Shown: positions 25,901 to 34,900 of the stretch, in pieces
Numbering within the stretch: position 1 is the stretch's first letter
How the letters are laid out: every line of letters starts with the position of its first letter
Source: Azorhizobium doebereinerae UFLA1-100
GTDB taxonomy: Bacteria > Pseudomonadota > Alphaproteobacteria > Rhizobiales > Xanthobacteraceae
Assembly: GCF_000473085.1 (NCBI RefSeq)
Contig: NZ_AXBA01000001.1
Coordinates: forward strand, 310,001-374,000
DNA length: 64,000 nt
Reading direction: 5' to 3'
The notes under the pieces: generated by a model
Told to the model about the DNA's origin: nothing
The model's input: the letters and a program-made list of their open reading frames with translations, nothing else
Database searches by the model: none
Program-made: the position numbers and the translations under genes

Positions 25901-28900
25901 CCTTGTAGGCCTTGATCGCGGCCTCGTCGGTCAGGATGTCCCGCAGCTTCGGCGGGGTCAGGTTCTTGAACTCGATATAGTGCCAGACGCGGTCGCGCAG
26001 CACCTTCTTGCGCTGCCCGGCGGAGAGGCCGGCGAGGTTGATGGAGGGATCGAGCGTCGCCGTCGGGTCGAAGATGTAATGGAACCACTGCTGCGCGGCG
26101 GAGAACTTCTGCCGCCCGTTGAGATTGTCGGCGATCAGGAACGGGATCTCGAAGAAGATCTCCTTGTAATAGCGCCCCATGGCGCCGCGAAAATCGATCG
26201 CCCCCACCCGGCCGGCATTGCGGATGTCGGCGCCGGGCTGGAGGATGTGGTCCTCCTCCGCCAGGCTCTTCTGCGTCTTGATGTCGAGCAGCTGATTGAC
26301 GCCGCCGGTGAACAGGATGCGCGACATGGCCCGCGCGATGGTGGTGCTCAGGCGGTGGGATTCATATTCGGCCTCCGCCGCGAAACTGCGGAACACATAG
26401 GTCGCGTCGGGCCCCTCCTGGAGCACGAGGCCCGCCCCGTTCGGCCCGCCGCCGACCGCCAGCGTGGTGGCCAGCCCCTTGCGCAGGCTGGCGATGGGCG
26501 CGCCGCGCTTGTTCGGCTCCACGCCGGCGAGGGTGCGATAGGCGGAGAGGAAGTCCGGCCAGATGCCCCAGCCGATGACGAAGTCCTCGAACGTGTCGAT
26601 GTCGGCCACCGCCGCCTGGAGCGCGAACGGCGTCAGCGTCCGGCCCCAGCCGAAGTCGAAGCGGGCGTTGGGTGTATAGAGCTTGCGCGCGCTGCCGGCG
26701 CGGCCCACGTGCAGCATCCGCCGGGTCTGGCCCCACATCGCCCTCAGCGCGCTTTGCAGCGTGGAGGACAGGCCGATCTGTTTCTGGTCGAACAGGTCGG
26801 CCTCCGCGATGCTCAGCAGGCCGGCATAGTTCATCATCAGGCGATCATTATAAAGCGCGGGATAGACGCCCTCCCACTGGAACCCGCCCAGGGTATAGCC
26901 GTCCTGCGCCTCGGAATGGATCGTCGTGTCCGGCTGCCGGTAGGGCACGCCGTAATTGTAGATGCTGCCCTTGTAGGTCAGCGGGTCGGAAATCGTCTGT
27001 CCGGAGCCGACGGTGGAATTCTGCGCCAGCTTCAGCGCCTGCGGCGGGGTCCAGGCGCCGTCGAGGCGCAGCGAGGTGAATTTGACCGTCAGCTTGTGCT
27101 TGTAGCCGACGAACTTGGACTCGCCGTCCTTCACCTTGTTGCTGGACGAGGTGGTGATCTCGTTCCAGAACAGGAACAGGCGGCCCAGGTGCACGACGGG
27201 CGTCACCGTGCGCGCGGGGATCGACACGTCGATCTTGCGCCGGGCCGAATAGGACACCGCCCGGTCGGGATCGAACTTGCCGTAGAACAGGTTGTCGATG
27301 GTCCAGTAATAATAGACCGGCGGATCGGCATTGGTGCAGCCGAACACGTGCAGCACGTCCTGCCCGGAGCTCCAGCTCAGCTCGTGATAGGCCCCGGCGA
27401 TGCGCAGGTTCGCCAGTTGCTCGAAGCCGGAGAGATAGTCGCCATAGGCATCGAGCACGTTCTGCTCGTTGATGTCCTGTTGCAGGAGCTTGTCCTCCAG
27501 CTCCTTGAACAGCGGTGTCTTGTCGTCGCGCAGCTCCGGCTCCAGATAGTTCTCCGGCCACAGGAACACCTTCCGGTTAGCCTCCCAGACGCGGTAATTC
27601 TTGCGCCAGGACCATTCGTCCTCCGGAATCCGGCTCGGCAGCACATGGACATGGTCGGGGTCCGCCACGTCGCGCCGGTCCTGCTCCAGGTTCAGCAGGA
27701 TGCGGTGCACGTAGGTCTGGCAGGAGGAGATCGCCGCGACCACGCGCGAGGTGCGCGCGCAGCCCTGGAACTGCGGGTCGATCAGGAAATAAGCGTAGAG
27801 ATCCTCCAGCGAGGTGAAGCGCTCGCTGCTCTTGCGGATCACGTGGTCGGCCAAGGCGTCGCGCTTGCGCCCGTGCAGGCGGTTGTCGAGCGGGGCGAGG
27901 CGCGCGTCGAAATCGGCGTCGTCCGGGAAGCGCTGGCGCAGCGCGCTCACCAGCGCCTCCGCGCCCCGGTCGAGATCCCCCGTCGCCTCCGATGACAGGA
28001 GCTTGATCGTCTCCGCCCCGATGCCGCTGTCGCGCGACAGCCGGGCCAGCGCCGCCAGCGCGGCCAGCGCCGGGGCCGCCGCATTGGCCAGCGAGGCCAG
28101 GGCCGAGATGGCGGTGGCCACCGCCGGGGCGACGCCGAGGGCTGCCCCCAGCACGGCGGCGGGCACGGCGGCGAACTTCTGCGCCGGCGTGAAGGCGGCC
28201 AGCGCCGCCTCCACCGCCGCCGGGTCGGGCGCATCCGCATCGGCCACCGGCGGCCGCGGCGCGATCAGCCCCTCATAGACCTTGAGCGTGCGGATGGCGG
28301 CGAGCGTCGGCGCGGTATAGCCGGCGATGCCCAGCAGGGCCTTGTGCGCGCCGAGGAAGGCGAGCCGGTCCGGCGTCAGGGCGGCGGGCTTGAACAGGAG
28401 AGCGAGCTTGGCCAGCGTGGCGACGGCCTGCTCCAGCGGCGCGAGCGCCCCGCCCTGCAAGGCCGTGGCGAAGGCGGGCGTGGCCAGATCGATCCCGGCA
28501 AGGCCGGCGAGCGCGGCGAGCTTGCCGCCGTCGAGGCCGAGTTCAGCCGCCAGACGAACCGGCAGGATGTGCCCGGCATGATAGCCCGCCAGCGCCGCCT
28601 GGAAAGCGGCGAGCGGGGTGGCGATGCCGGCGGGAATGACCAGCGCCGGGGCGAGCCCCGTCGCCGCCTTGAGGCGCAGCATGCCCTGCCCCTGCGCCTC
28701 GAACAGGCCGGCATTGGCCGCCACCACCGCTTTCGACTGCTCCTCGGTGACGCCGGGCAGGAAGGCGAAGACGGTGGCGGCGAACAGCAAGGCGCCGTCG
28801 GCGGCGACGCCCGCGACGATGCGCGCCGCCACCTCGGACGCGACGGGATAGGTCTCCGCCGCCAGCGGGGTGCCGCCGGTCACCACCGCGAGGTCGTCCA

Positions 28901-31829
28901 GAGACAGGCCGCCGGCCCGCACCCAGTCGTCGAAGTCCAGCAGCGCGCGCAGCTCGGCCAGATCGTTCACCGCCCCGCCGCCGATGGCGGCGAACGCCAG
29001 AAGCTGCTTCAGCTCGCCGGCCGCGCGGCGCAGCAGCTTCATCAGCCGGGCATGGCGATAGAGCAGCGACAGGTTGGCCGCGTTCAGCGCGAAGCCGCGG
29101 CTGTCGGGATTGGCATGGGCGAGGTTGGCGCCCAGCGGCGTCGCCAGCACCGCGATGAGGTTGCCCAGCTCCTCCTCCGAGAGCCGGGTCGCCAGCAGCA
29201 GGCGTTGCAGGGTGTTGTCCGCCGGCAGCGGCGTCGCCGAGGGACGGAAGGCCGGATGGACGAAGGCCACCGCGGGCTTGGGCAGCATGCCCTCGGTCAG
29301 CGCATAGGGCCGGTTGTTGTAGAGCCGGTCGAACAGCGACCGGCGGCCGGCCTGCACCTCCACGCGCGGGATCGCGCTCCACAGCGCGCAGGCCTCGTCG
29401 AGCGGCAGGCCGAAGCGCTGCGTCAGCGCCAGCACCTGCGCCACGTCGGCCACCGCTGCGGCGTCCAGCCCCGCCGGCGCGGCGGGCGAGCGCTGCTTGA
29501 GCAGGAGGTCGAGCTCGCCCACCGTCCAGGGCGTGAGCCGCCACAGCCGGACGAAGCGGTGCATGGCGTCGAGCGCCGCCGCATTCAGCCCGAGGATGCG
29601 CTCCACGTCGTTCTGCACGCTGGAGGCGTCGCGCTTCTGCGCCTCGATGCGCACGTTGCGGGTGCCGTCCGCGCGCACGAACTTGGTTTCCACCAGATCG
29701 CCGAACTGCGCCCGGGCGAGCCCGGTGGCGGGCAGGATCTCCTGCACCTCCAGCGCGGCCGCGATGCCGCTCGCGGGCACGGAGAAGTCGAAGGCATAGA
29801 GCTCGCGCAGATAGGGCCAGCCGGTGTTGGGGGCCACCAGCATGTCGTATTCGGCCTTGGCGATCTTCAGGACCGCCGCCGCCTCCCGCGCGCCGCCGCC
29901 CGCGCCCGCCGCCTTCACCAGGTCGGCGCGGCTGCGCTCGAACGGCTCCAGATAGGCGTCGGCCTTGGCGCTGGCGAGCACGAAGGGGGTGACGAAGGAG
30001 GCCTTCGCCTGCGGCAGGCGCGTGCCATAGACGAACGCCTCCACCGCCTCGCGGTCGCCCACATTGGTCGCCGGGCTGAATTTGCCGGTGATGTAGGCTT
30101 CCAATATCTCGTTCACCACCACCAGCGTCGGCAGCAGCGTGTTGGTGTTCGCGCAGGTCAGAGGCAAGGTCCACAGGTCGGCGCGACGAACCTTGAGGCT
30201 CAGCGCATGGTCGGCCTTGGTGCCCGTGAAGACCTTGCTGGTGACGTGCTGCTCGATGAAATACATCAGATCGACGAAATAGGCTGCCGGGCTCAGGATC
30301 GACTGGCAATGGTCGCAGTCGCAGACCTCGGTGGGGCCGAACAAATCGGCATAGCCTTCCATCGCCTTCAGCCCGTCGGAGACATCCTCGAACAGGTTGC
30401 CGACGCCGAGGCTGCCGAAGCCGCCCTTCACTACATCGATCACCGAGCCGACCAGCGCGCTCACCCCGGACAGCGTGCCGGAGGCGCGGTCGTAGATGGT
30501 GCGCGCCGTCTCGGCGGACAGGCCGGATGTGGCGGAGAAGGTCTCGAAATCCTCCCGCGCGATGGCCAGCGAGGAGGCGTAGCCCGCCTCCAGCACCCGC
30601 GCACTGAGCTCGGGATCATCGGTGACGGCGAAGATGCGCTGCTCGGCCTTGAAGGTATTGACGACCAGGGCCAGGTCCTTCTCGGCGATGCCGTTCGTCT
30701 TCAGCCGCGCCAGATCCTGGCTGCCGGGCGTGTAGTCGAGCGCCAGGAACTCCACGTCCGGATTCTGCCGGACCACGGCGTCGATCAGCCCGATGCGCGC
30801 CGCCGCGATCTTCGCCGCCGCGGCGGGATCGGCGGTCTCCCGGAACACCGCGTCGAGCTGGAGGCCGGGATAGCGCGCGGCGGTGCGCGCCAGGGTCTCG
30901 CGCGCCGCCAGCATGTCCCGGCGCTTCGCCGCGGTGACGCCTGGGAGGTCCAGCGCCCCGGCGCTCCGGGTCAGCCAGTGCGGATCGGCGCGGGCCAGCG
31001 GCTCCAGCGCCTTGAGGCTGCGCGCCAGCTGCGCCTGCTGCGGCGGCGGGCTCGCCCGGCGCAGCGCCTCAAACGGAAAGCGCGCCTGGAGCTTGCGCGT
31101 GATGTCCTGCGCCACCTGCTCCAGCGTCGCGCCTTCGGGGGGCGCGACGCGGGCCGCCTTGAGCCGCGCGGCGATCTGCTCCCGGGACAGGGCCAGCAGG
31201 TCCTTGATGTCGCCCGCCGCGCCCTCCTCCGCCGGGCTGAGGGCCATGGCGGCGGCGGTGTCGCCATCGACCAGATGATAGAGGCTGAGGCGGAAGCCGA
31301 TGGCCTTGGCCTCCCGGTCGGCCAGTGCCTTGCCGGCCACCAGCTCGGCCAGCGCCGCGTCGTCGATGGCGTTGATGTCGTCCGCGGTCTGCGCCAGGGC
31401 GTCGGCGGTCTTGGTCTTGATCTTCGCGGCGTCGGCGAAGGCGAACAGCTCGGCCCGCGCCAGCGCGCCCGCCAGCGCCGGGTTGAGCGCCAGGGGAACG
31501 TCGGCGTCGAGGTGGCCGGGATCGACCTGGCGCAGGATGTCGAGGCGCGCCAGCAGCGCCTCCTTCTCCTCCTGGGTGGCGGTGACCCCGTCCACCGCGC
31601 GGGCGATGAGGTCGGCGGCCTTCTCGCCCGCCAGGTCCGCCTCGCTCAGGGCGCCCAGCGCCCGCTTCAGGCTGGCGGGGGCATCGCCCAGATTGCGGAT
31701 CAGCATCTCCTTGCGCGCCTTGCCGAAGCTGTCGGCGACGGCCTTGAAGACCTCCGGCTTGTCGCGCTTCAGCTGGCTGAGGCTGGTCTCCTGGCCCGCC
31801 GCCAGTTCCTTCAGAATCTTCCTGTCCAT
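22905..31829 (-). CDS. tcA: Tc toxin complex subunit TcA (translocation pore)
   Basis: A 2974-residue TcA, the pentameric receptor-binding and syringe-like pore subunit of Tc toxins, somewhat longer than the roughly 2500-residue Photorhabdus TcdA1. Family marks in order: helical shell with the VRP1/TcA segment DLFGPTEVCDCDHCQSILSP, continuing AAYFVDLMYFI, near residue 500; neuraminidase-like and central region with NGRQKFSAAQQWFHYIFDPT near 1910; long alpha-helical channel region with coiled-coil character near 2370-2420 and 2490-2560; C-terminal TcB-binding domain with RRKIKAARITIPCVTGPYTN near 2700. There is no signal peptide, as usual for Tc. It lies 124 bases after the TcB-TcC gene in one operon. 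The reading frame is intact throughout. Confidence 0.95.
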   Translation of the reverse strand: MDRKILKELAAGQETSLSQLKRDKPEVFKAVADSFGKARKEMLIRNLGDAPASLKRALGALSEADLAGEKAADLIARAVDGVTATQEEKEALLARLDILRQVDPGHLDADVPLALNPALAGALARAELFAFADAAKIKTKTADALAQTADDINAIDDAALAELVAGKALADREAKAIGFRLSLYHLVDGDTAAAMALSPAEEGAAGDIKDLLALSREQIAARLKAARVAPPEGATLEQVAQDITRKLQARFPFEALRRASPPPQQAQLARSLKALEPLARADPHWLTRSAGALDLPGVTAAKRRDMLAARETLARTAARYPGLQLDAVFRETADPAAAAKIAAARIGLIDAVVRQNPDVEFLALDYTPGSQDLARLKTNGIAEKDLALVVNTFKAEQRIFAVTDDPELSARVLEAGYASSLAIAREDFETFSATSGLSAETARTIYDRASGTLSGVSALVGSVIDVVKGGFGSLGVGNLFEDVSDGLKAMEGYADLFGPTEVCDCDHCQSILSPAAYFVDLMYFIEQHVTSKVFTGTKADHALSLKVRRADLWTLPLTCANTNTLLPTLVVVNEILEAYITGKFSPATNVGDREAVEAFVYGTRLPQAKASFVTPFVLASAKADAYLEPFERSRADLVKAAGAGGGAREAAAVLKIAKAEYDMLVAPNTGWPYLRELYAFDFSVPASGIAAALEVQEILPATGLARAQFGDLVETKFVRADGTRNVRIEAQKRDASSVQNDVERILGLNAAALDAMHRFVRLWRLTPWTVGELDLLLKQRSPAAPAGLDAAAVADVAQVLALTQRFGLPLDEACALWSAIPRVEVQAGRRSLFDRLYNNRPYALTEGMLPKPAVAFVHPAFRPSATPLPADNTLQRLLLATRLSEEELGNLIAVLATPLGANLAHANPDSRGFALNAANLSLLYRHARLMKLLRRAAGELKQLLAFAAIGGGAVNDLAELRALLDFDDWVRAGGLSLDDLAVVTGGTPLAAETYPVASEVAARIVAGVAADGALLFAATVFAFLPGVTEEQSKAVVAANAGLFEAQGQGMLRLKAATGLAPALVIPAGIATPLAAFQAALAGYHAGHILPVRLAAELGLDGGKLAALAGLAGIDLATPAFATALQGGALAPLEQAVATLAKLALLFKPAALTPDRLAFLGAHKALLGIAGYTAPTLAAIRTLKVYEGLIAPRPPVADADAPDPAAVEAALAAFTPAQKFAAVPAAVLGAALGVAPAVATAISALASLANAAAPALAALAALARLSRDSGIGAETIKLLSSEATGDLDRGAEALVSALRQRFPDDADFDARLAPLDNRLHGRKRDALADHVIRKSSERFTSLEDLYAYFLIDPQFQGCARTSRVVAAISSCQTYVHRILLNLEQDRRDVADPDHVHVLPSRIPEDEWSWRKNYRVWEANRKVFLWPENYLEPELRDDKTPLFKELEDKLLQQDINEQNVLDAYGDYLSGFEQLANLRIAGAYHELSWSSGQDVLHVFGCTNADPPVYYYWTIDNLFYGKFDPDRAVSYSARRKIDVSIPARTVTPVVHLGRLFLFWNEITTSSSNKVKDGESKFVGYKHKLTVKFTSLRLDGAWTPPQALKLAQNSTVGSGQTISDPLTYKGSIYNYGVPYRQPDTTIHSEAQDGYTLGGFQWEGVYPALYNDRLMMNYAGLLSIAEADLFDQKQIGLSSTLQSALRAMWGQTRRMLHVGRAGSARKLYTPNARFDFGWGRTLTPFALQAAVADIDTFEDFVIGWGIWPDFLSAYRTLAGVEPNKRGAPIASLRKGLATTLAVGGGPNGAGLVLQEGPDATYVFRSFAAEAEYESHRLSTTIARAMSRILFTGGVNQLLDIKTQKSLAEEDHILQPGADIRNAGRVGAIDFRGAMGRYYKEIFFEIPFLIADNLNGRQKFSAAQQWFHYIFDPTATLDPSINLAGLSAGQRKKVLRDRVWHYIEFKNLTPPKLRDILTDEAAIKAYKEDPFNPHAIARLRISAYQKAVVMKYVANLLDWGDSLFTQFTMESVNEAIVLYVMAQEILGRRPVKAGDCGEGTVTPKTYAHIRPTIDRGSEFLLEAESILWIAPKARKFARFKDATRARSYLDYVRKDGAVQVRAAVRAASIYARAGDPPPVEVRASARTMRREEVEGGRPIETEALSIHAKERDIAVMAASEAPEAVRAGVSAVYAEVAPTRFERAALIENRRTSVAIDDNAAISRPVDWKRTRPGSWTVVNGRARPMSVNDSILIDDFRRTGRFGWSIVRQMGPVFCIPENKDLAALWDRVEDRLYKIRNCLDITGARRDLSLFAPEIDPRLLVRARAQGLSIEDVLGASSGNLPPYRFAYLIEKAKQYAGTVQGFGAQLMAALEKRDMEELTRLRNTQALNMTKLNTRLREWELRVAEEQVAQIERQKQAAEYKRDYYAGLLDSDLNGWERAQQVTKHTGLGFYTLGALFGGTAGVLGLIPQIGSPFAMKYGGQELNNSFKGWSMCFSDTAKLLDMVSASMGLEASFERRREGWDHQVDLANHEIKQIDKQLSAAKIRVDIAQRGIELHQKNIEDQEEVIEFFVTKFSNLGLYNWLSATLQRLYRQSFNSAHAMARLAERAYRFERDDEATPLLDATYWDASQAGLLAGERLTSDLLEMERRFIETNYRTLEVDQTFSLMQLDPAELLTLRETGTCEIVLPEVAFDLFYPGQYRRKIKAARITIPCVTGPYTNISAELTLKQSFLRKSPGTAAADLVEVPLRHVGTVATSTAQNDAGVFDFSFRDERYMPFEGAGAASVWTLTLPRTFRPFDYATITDVLMHISYSALTDGVLRAKVEDSNAALEGSIAKALTDTPMARVFSLRQDFSSTFQRLLNSPPGTPLAFELDERSLPFFLKGRALTLSRALLMIRTGGGATGAGASVTLDTKPFNAFAATPEFPGWRTANVQAALGAGLLGKHTLALSASGDLAPAGGDPAAGDPMKLLDVALYVEVTL

Positions 31830-31904
31830 GACGCCCCCCGGCTTTCGCCCGCCCGTATCGTCCGTCGTAGCCGCGTCCCCATCGCGGGGGGCGCGTGTCG
31901 TCCC

Positions 31905-31921
31905 GGCGGCATGGAGCCGCC
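31905..31921 (-). other. intercistronic stem-loop in the tc operon
   Basis: GGCGGC-atgga-GCCGCC lies in the 124-base spacer between the two tc genes. It is a small 6-bp stem that could affect the expression ratio of TcBC to TcA. No T run was seen. Confidence 0.25.
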
Positions 31922-31953
31922 TCCCGCGCTCGCCCGTGCCGGGCGCGCCGGCC

Positions 31954-34900
31954 CTAGAAGGGCGCGCGCAGGAAGTTCAGGCCCATCGCCGTGATCACGC
32001 GGCGCGAATTCTCGCTGAAGCACCAGCCCAGGATCACGTCGTTGCCGCTCTCCAGCACCGCCCGCATCTGCGCCGGCCCCATGCGGGCGGCGTCGTGGAC
32101 GATGACATTGGCGCCCGGCGCGATGCCGTAATCCTCCATGAGGAAGGTGAGCTCGCGCGACATGTAGCCGCCCGGACTGCCGTGCGTGCCGGAGATGATC
32201 TCGATCGGCTTGCCGCGCCCGAGCGGCCCCTTCAGGATCTGGTTGGCGAGGTCGTCCACATGGCCGTTCGTCACCGCCTCGGTGGAGGCGAAGATGCGCG
32301 TGCCGTTCATGCCCTCTAGCTCAAGGAAATCCACCGTCGAGGTGACGACCTTCTTCTTGAACAGGCCGGTCTCGACGGGCGCGCTCGTGGCCACCTTGCC
32401 GAACTTGCCGAAGGGCAGGAATTCGGCGAGCGAGCGGCCGCGGAGCGGGTTCCAGTTGATCCCCGCGCGCACGCCGCGCTGAAGGGCCTTTTCCCAGAAC
32501 TCCCGCGTCAGCAGCCGTGCGCCCTGGGTGAGCGCCTTGCGCCCGGCCGCCTTCAGCGCCTGGAAGCCGGCCTTGAGGCTGGCCTTGATGCCGGCATAGC
32601 CGCCCAGGCTCAGGAAGGTCACGACGATGTCGGCCACCGTCAGGGCGACGAAGATGCCCTGGCCCCACGCCCCCCAATTGTGCGAGCCGAAGCCTCCCGG
32701 CACGCCGCCCGAGCGCCCCTTGGGGTCGCCGCTGAACTCCAGGTTCCACCAGCCCGCCACCGTGGTGACATAGTCCATGGCGGTGGGCTTCTCGCGCGGG
32801 CCGGGGGGCCCGCCGCTGCCGCCGCCCGGCGCTCCGCCCGGCCGCTCCGCCGTGCCCTGGGGCGCGCCGGGCGCGCCCGGCGGCCGGCCGGGACCCTGGC
32901 CTGTGGGCGTCCCCTGGGTGCCGCCGTCGCGGCGGCCGTTGGGATCGCCGCCGGGATTGGCCATGTTGCCGGGCTGGCCCTGGTCCGAGCCGGTGCCCGG
33001 CGCGCCGCCGGGGCGGCTGCCGGGCGGGGCGTTGGGATCGCCGTTCGGGTCGGCCTGCGGCGCGGCCGCCGGCCCGCCGGGGCGGCCGGCACCGCCTGCC
33101 CCCGCCCCTGCACCTGCCCCAGCCCCTGCCCCATGCCCGCCTGGCCGGCCGCCGGCGCCATGGGTGCCATGGCCGCCCGGCACCGTGCCCTGGCCGGAGC
33201 CCTGGCCGTGCGCGCCCTGCCCCTGTCCCGCGCCAGCGCCGGTTCCGGCACCGCCGCCCGCGTGGTCACCCTCGCCCTCGCCTGCGCCGGGATGGCTGCC
33301 GGCACCCTCGCCCACGCCGGAGCCCGAGCCGGAGCCGGGACCGGCGGCGCCGCTGCCCGCGCCCAGCCCCGCCAACTCCTCCGCCGAGCCGCCGCCCCCG
33401 GTGCCGGTGCCCTGCGCGCCGAGGCCGGGACCATTGCCGCCGGTGCCGCTAGGTCCCGTGCCGGTGCCTCCGGTTCCGCCCGAGCCTGTGCCGGTGCCCG
33501 GCGCCGTTCCCGGCGCGCCGCCGTCGCCCGGCGTCGCGCTGGCCCCGCCGGGATCGGCGGCGTTGCCGGTGCCGGTGGAGGCGCCCGCGCGGCCATCCGC
33601 GCCGGTGGCCTGGCTGCCGGTGCCGCTGCCCGGATTGGCCCCGCCCGTGCCCGTCCCGCCCGCGCCGGCACCGGGGGGTGGCGCTGGCGGGGGTGGCGCC
33701 TTCGGGCGGGCGGGCCGCTTCGGCCGGCTGCCGGCCCCGGCGCCCGGTCCGGAGCGGGGCGCCGTGCCGCCCGCGCCGGCTCCGGGCGCCTGGAGCGCCG
33801 CCACGTCCTGGCCGCCCGCGAGGCTGGCCTCCACCCGCGGGCGGATCTCCGCCAGCGTGCCGAAATAGACCTGCCCGCTGGCGCGATCGAGGAACCAGCG
33901 GAACTGGCCCTGCTGCATCAGCGCCCGCAATTCCGTCTTGCGCGCCTCCGGCAGGCCCATGAAGGCCTCCTGCACGGCGAGCGGCACCGCGCCGGCCACG
34001 TCCACCTCGCGGCCCCGCCGCTGCGCGGTCTGGAGGCCGGTCGGGTCGTAATAGGTGATCGGATTGTTGCGGGCGTAGAGATAGAGGTTGAGACCGTCCA
34101 CCTGCCCCGCCGGGTCGGCGCTGATCCAGCGGCACATCCAGGGCGCGTAGTAGCGCGCGCCGAAATAATACAGCCCCGTGGCGTCGTCCCGCTCCTTGGC
34201 GCAGAAGCGGTAGGTCTTGATCTCCGCCTCGCGCGCATCGTCGCCGGCGATGAAGGCGGTGCCGCCGAACGGCAGGTATTCCTCATAGGAGATGAGCCCG
34301 CCGCGCTCGTCCAGCTGCAGCTGCGCCGAGCCGAGATGATCGCCCAATTGGTAGCGGATGCGCGCCTTGGCGATGTCGTCGGTCTCCCGCCCGGCATCGT
34401 CGCGGCTCCAGCGGTGCAGCAGCGCCACCCGCCCGAAGCCGTCGCTCACATGCGCCGTGCGCCGCTCCAGGATCGGGGTCCCCGCCCGCGTCACCCGGCG
34501 GATCTCGCAGCCGTCAAAATAGAGCGTCTCGATCACCTCCACGCCGCCCGCCGTCAGCCGCTCGGTGCGCTTGCACGCGCGCCGCCCGTTCGCGTCGTAG
34601 GCGTAATATTCGGCATCGTCGCTCTGCCCGGCCATGCTGCGGTCGATGACCACGGCGCGGGCCAGCGCGCCGCGCCAGGTCCACTGCGTGCGCGCCAGAT
34701 GCGGGAAGCGCAGGCACTGGCCGGCGGCATCGAACTGCGCCTCCGGCGCCGCCACCGGCAGGCCGTTGGCGTCCAGCGCCGGCAGCGCGCGGTTGGAGGT
34801 GCCCGAGACCCAGAAATCCGAGGTCCAGTTGGCCGCCCCGCCCGCATGCACCAGCTTGGTCATGTTGCCGGAGAGGTCGTAGCTGTAGCTCTGGGTGTAG

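Noticed and set aside
23016-27995. 1659-residue open frame on the plus strand opposite tcA
   Set aside because: It is antisense to a clear TcA protein, Arg/Gly/His-rich with no domain signal. It is the usual result of high third-position GC.
28344-31994. 1216-residue open frame on the plus strand opposite tcA
   Set aside because: Same reason: a shadow of the tcA coding strand with no recognisable motif.
32777-33868. Proline-rich plus-strand ORF that looks like a PPE/extensin-type protein
   Set aside because: It is the reverse complement of the Gly/Ala/Pro linker of tcBC, whose frame is continuous with the RHS core and the C-terminal domain.
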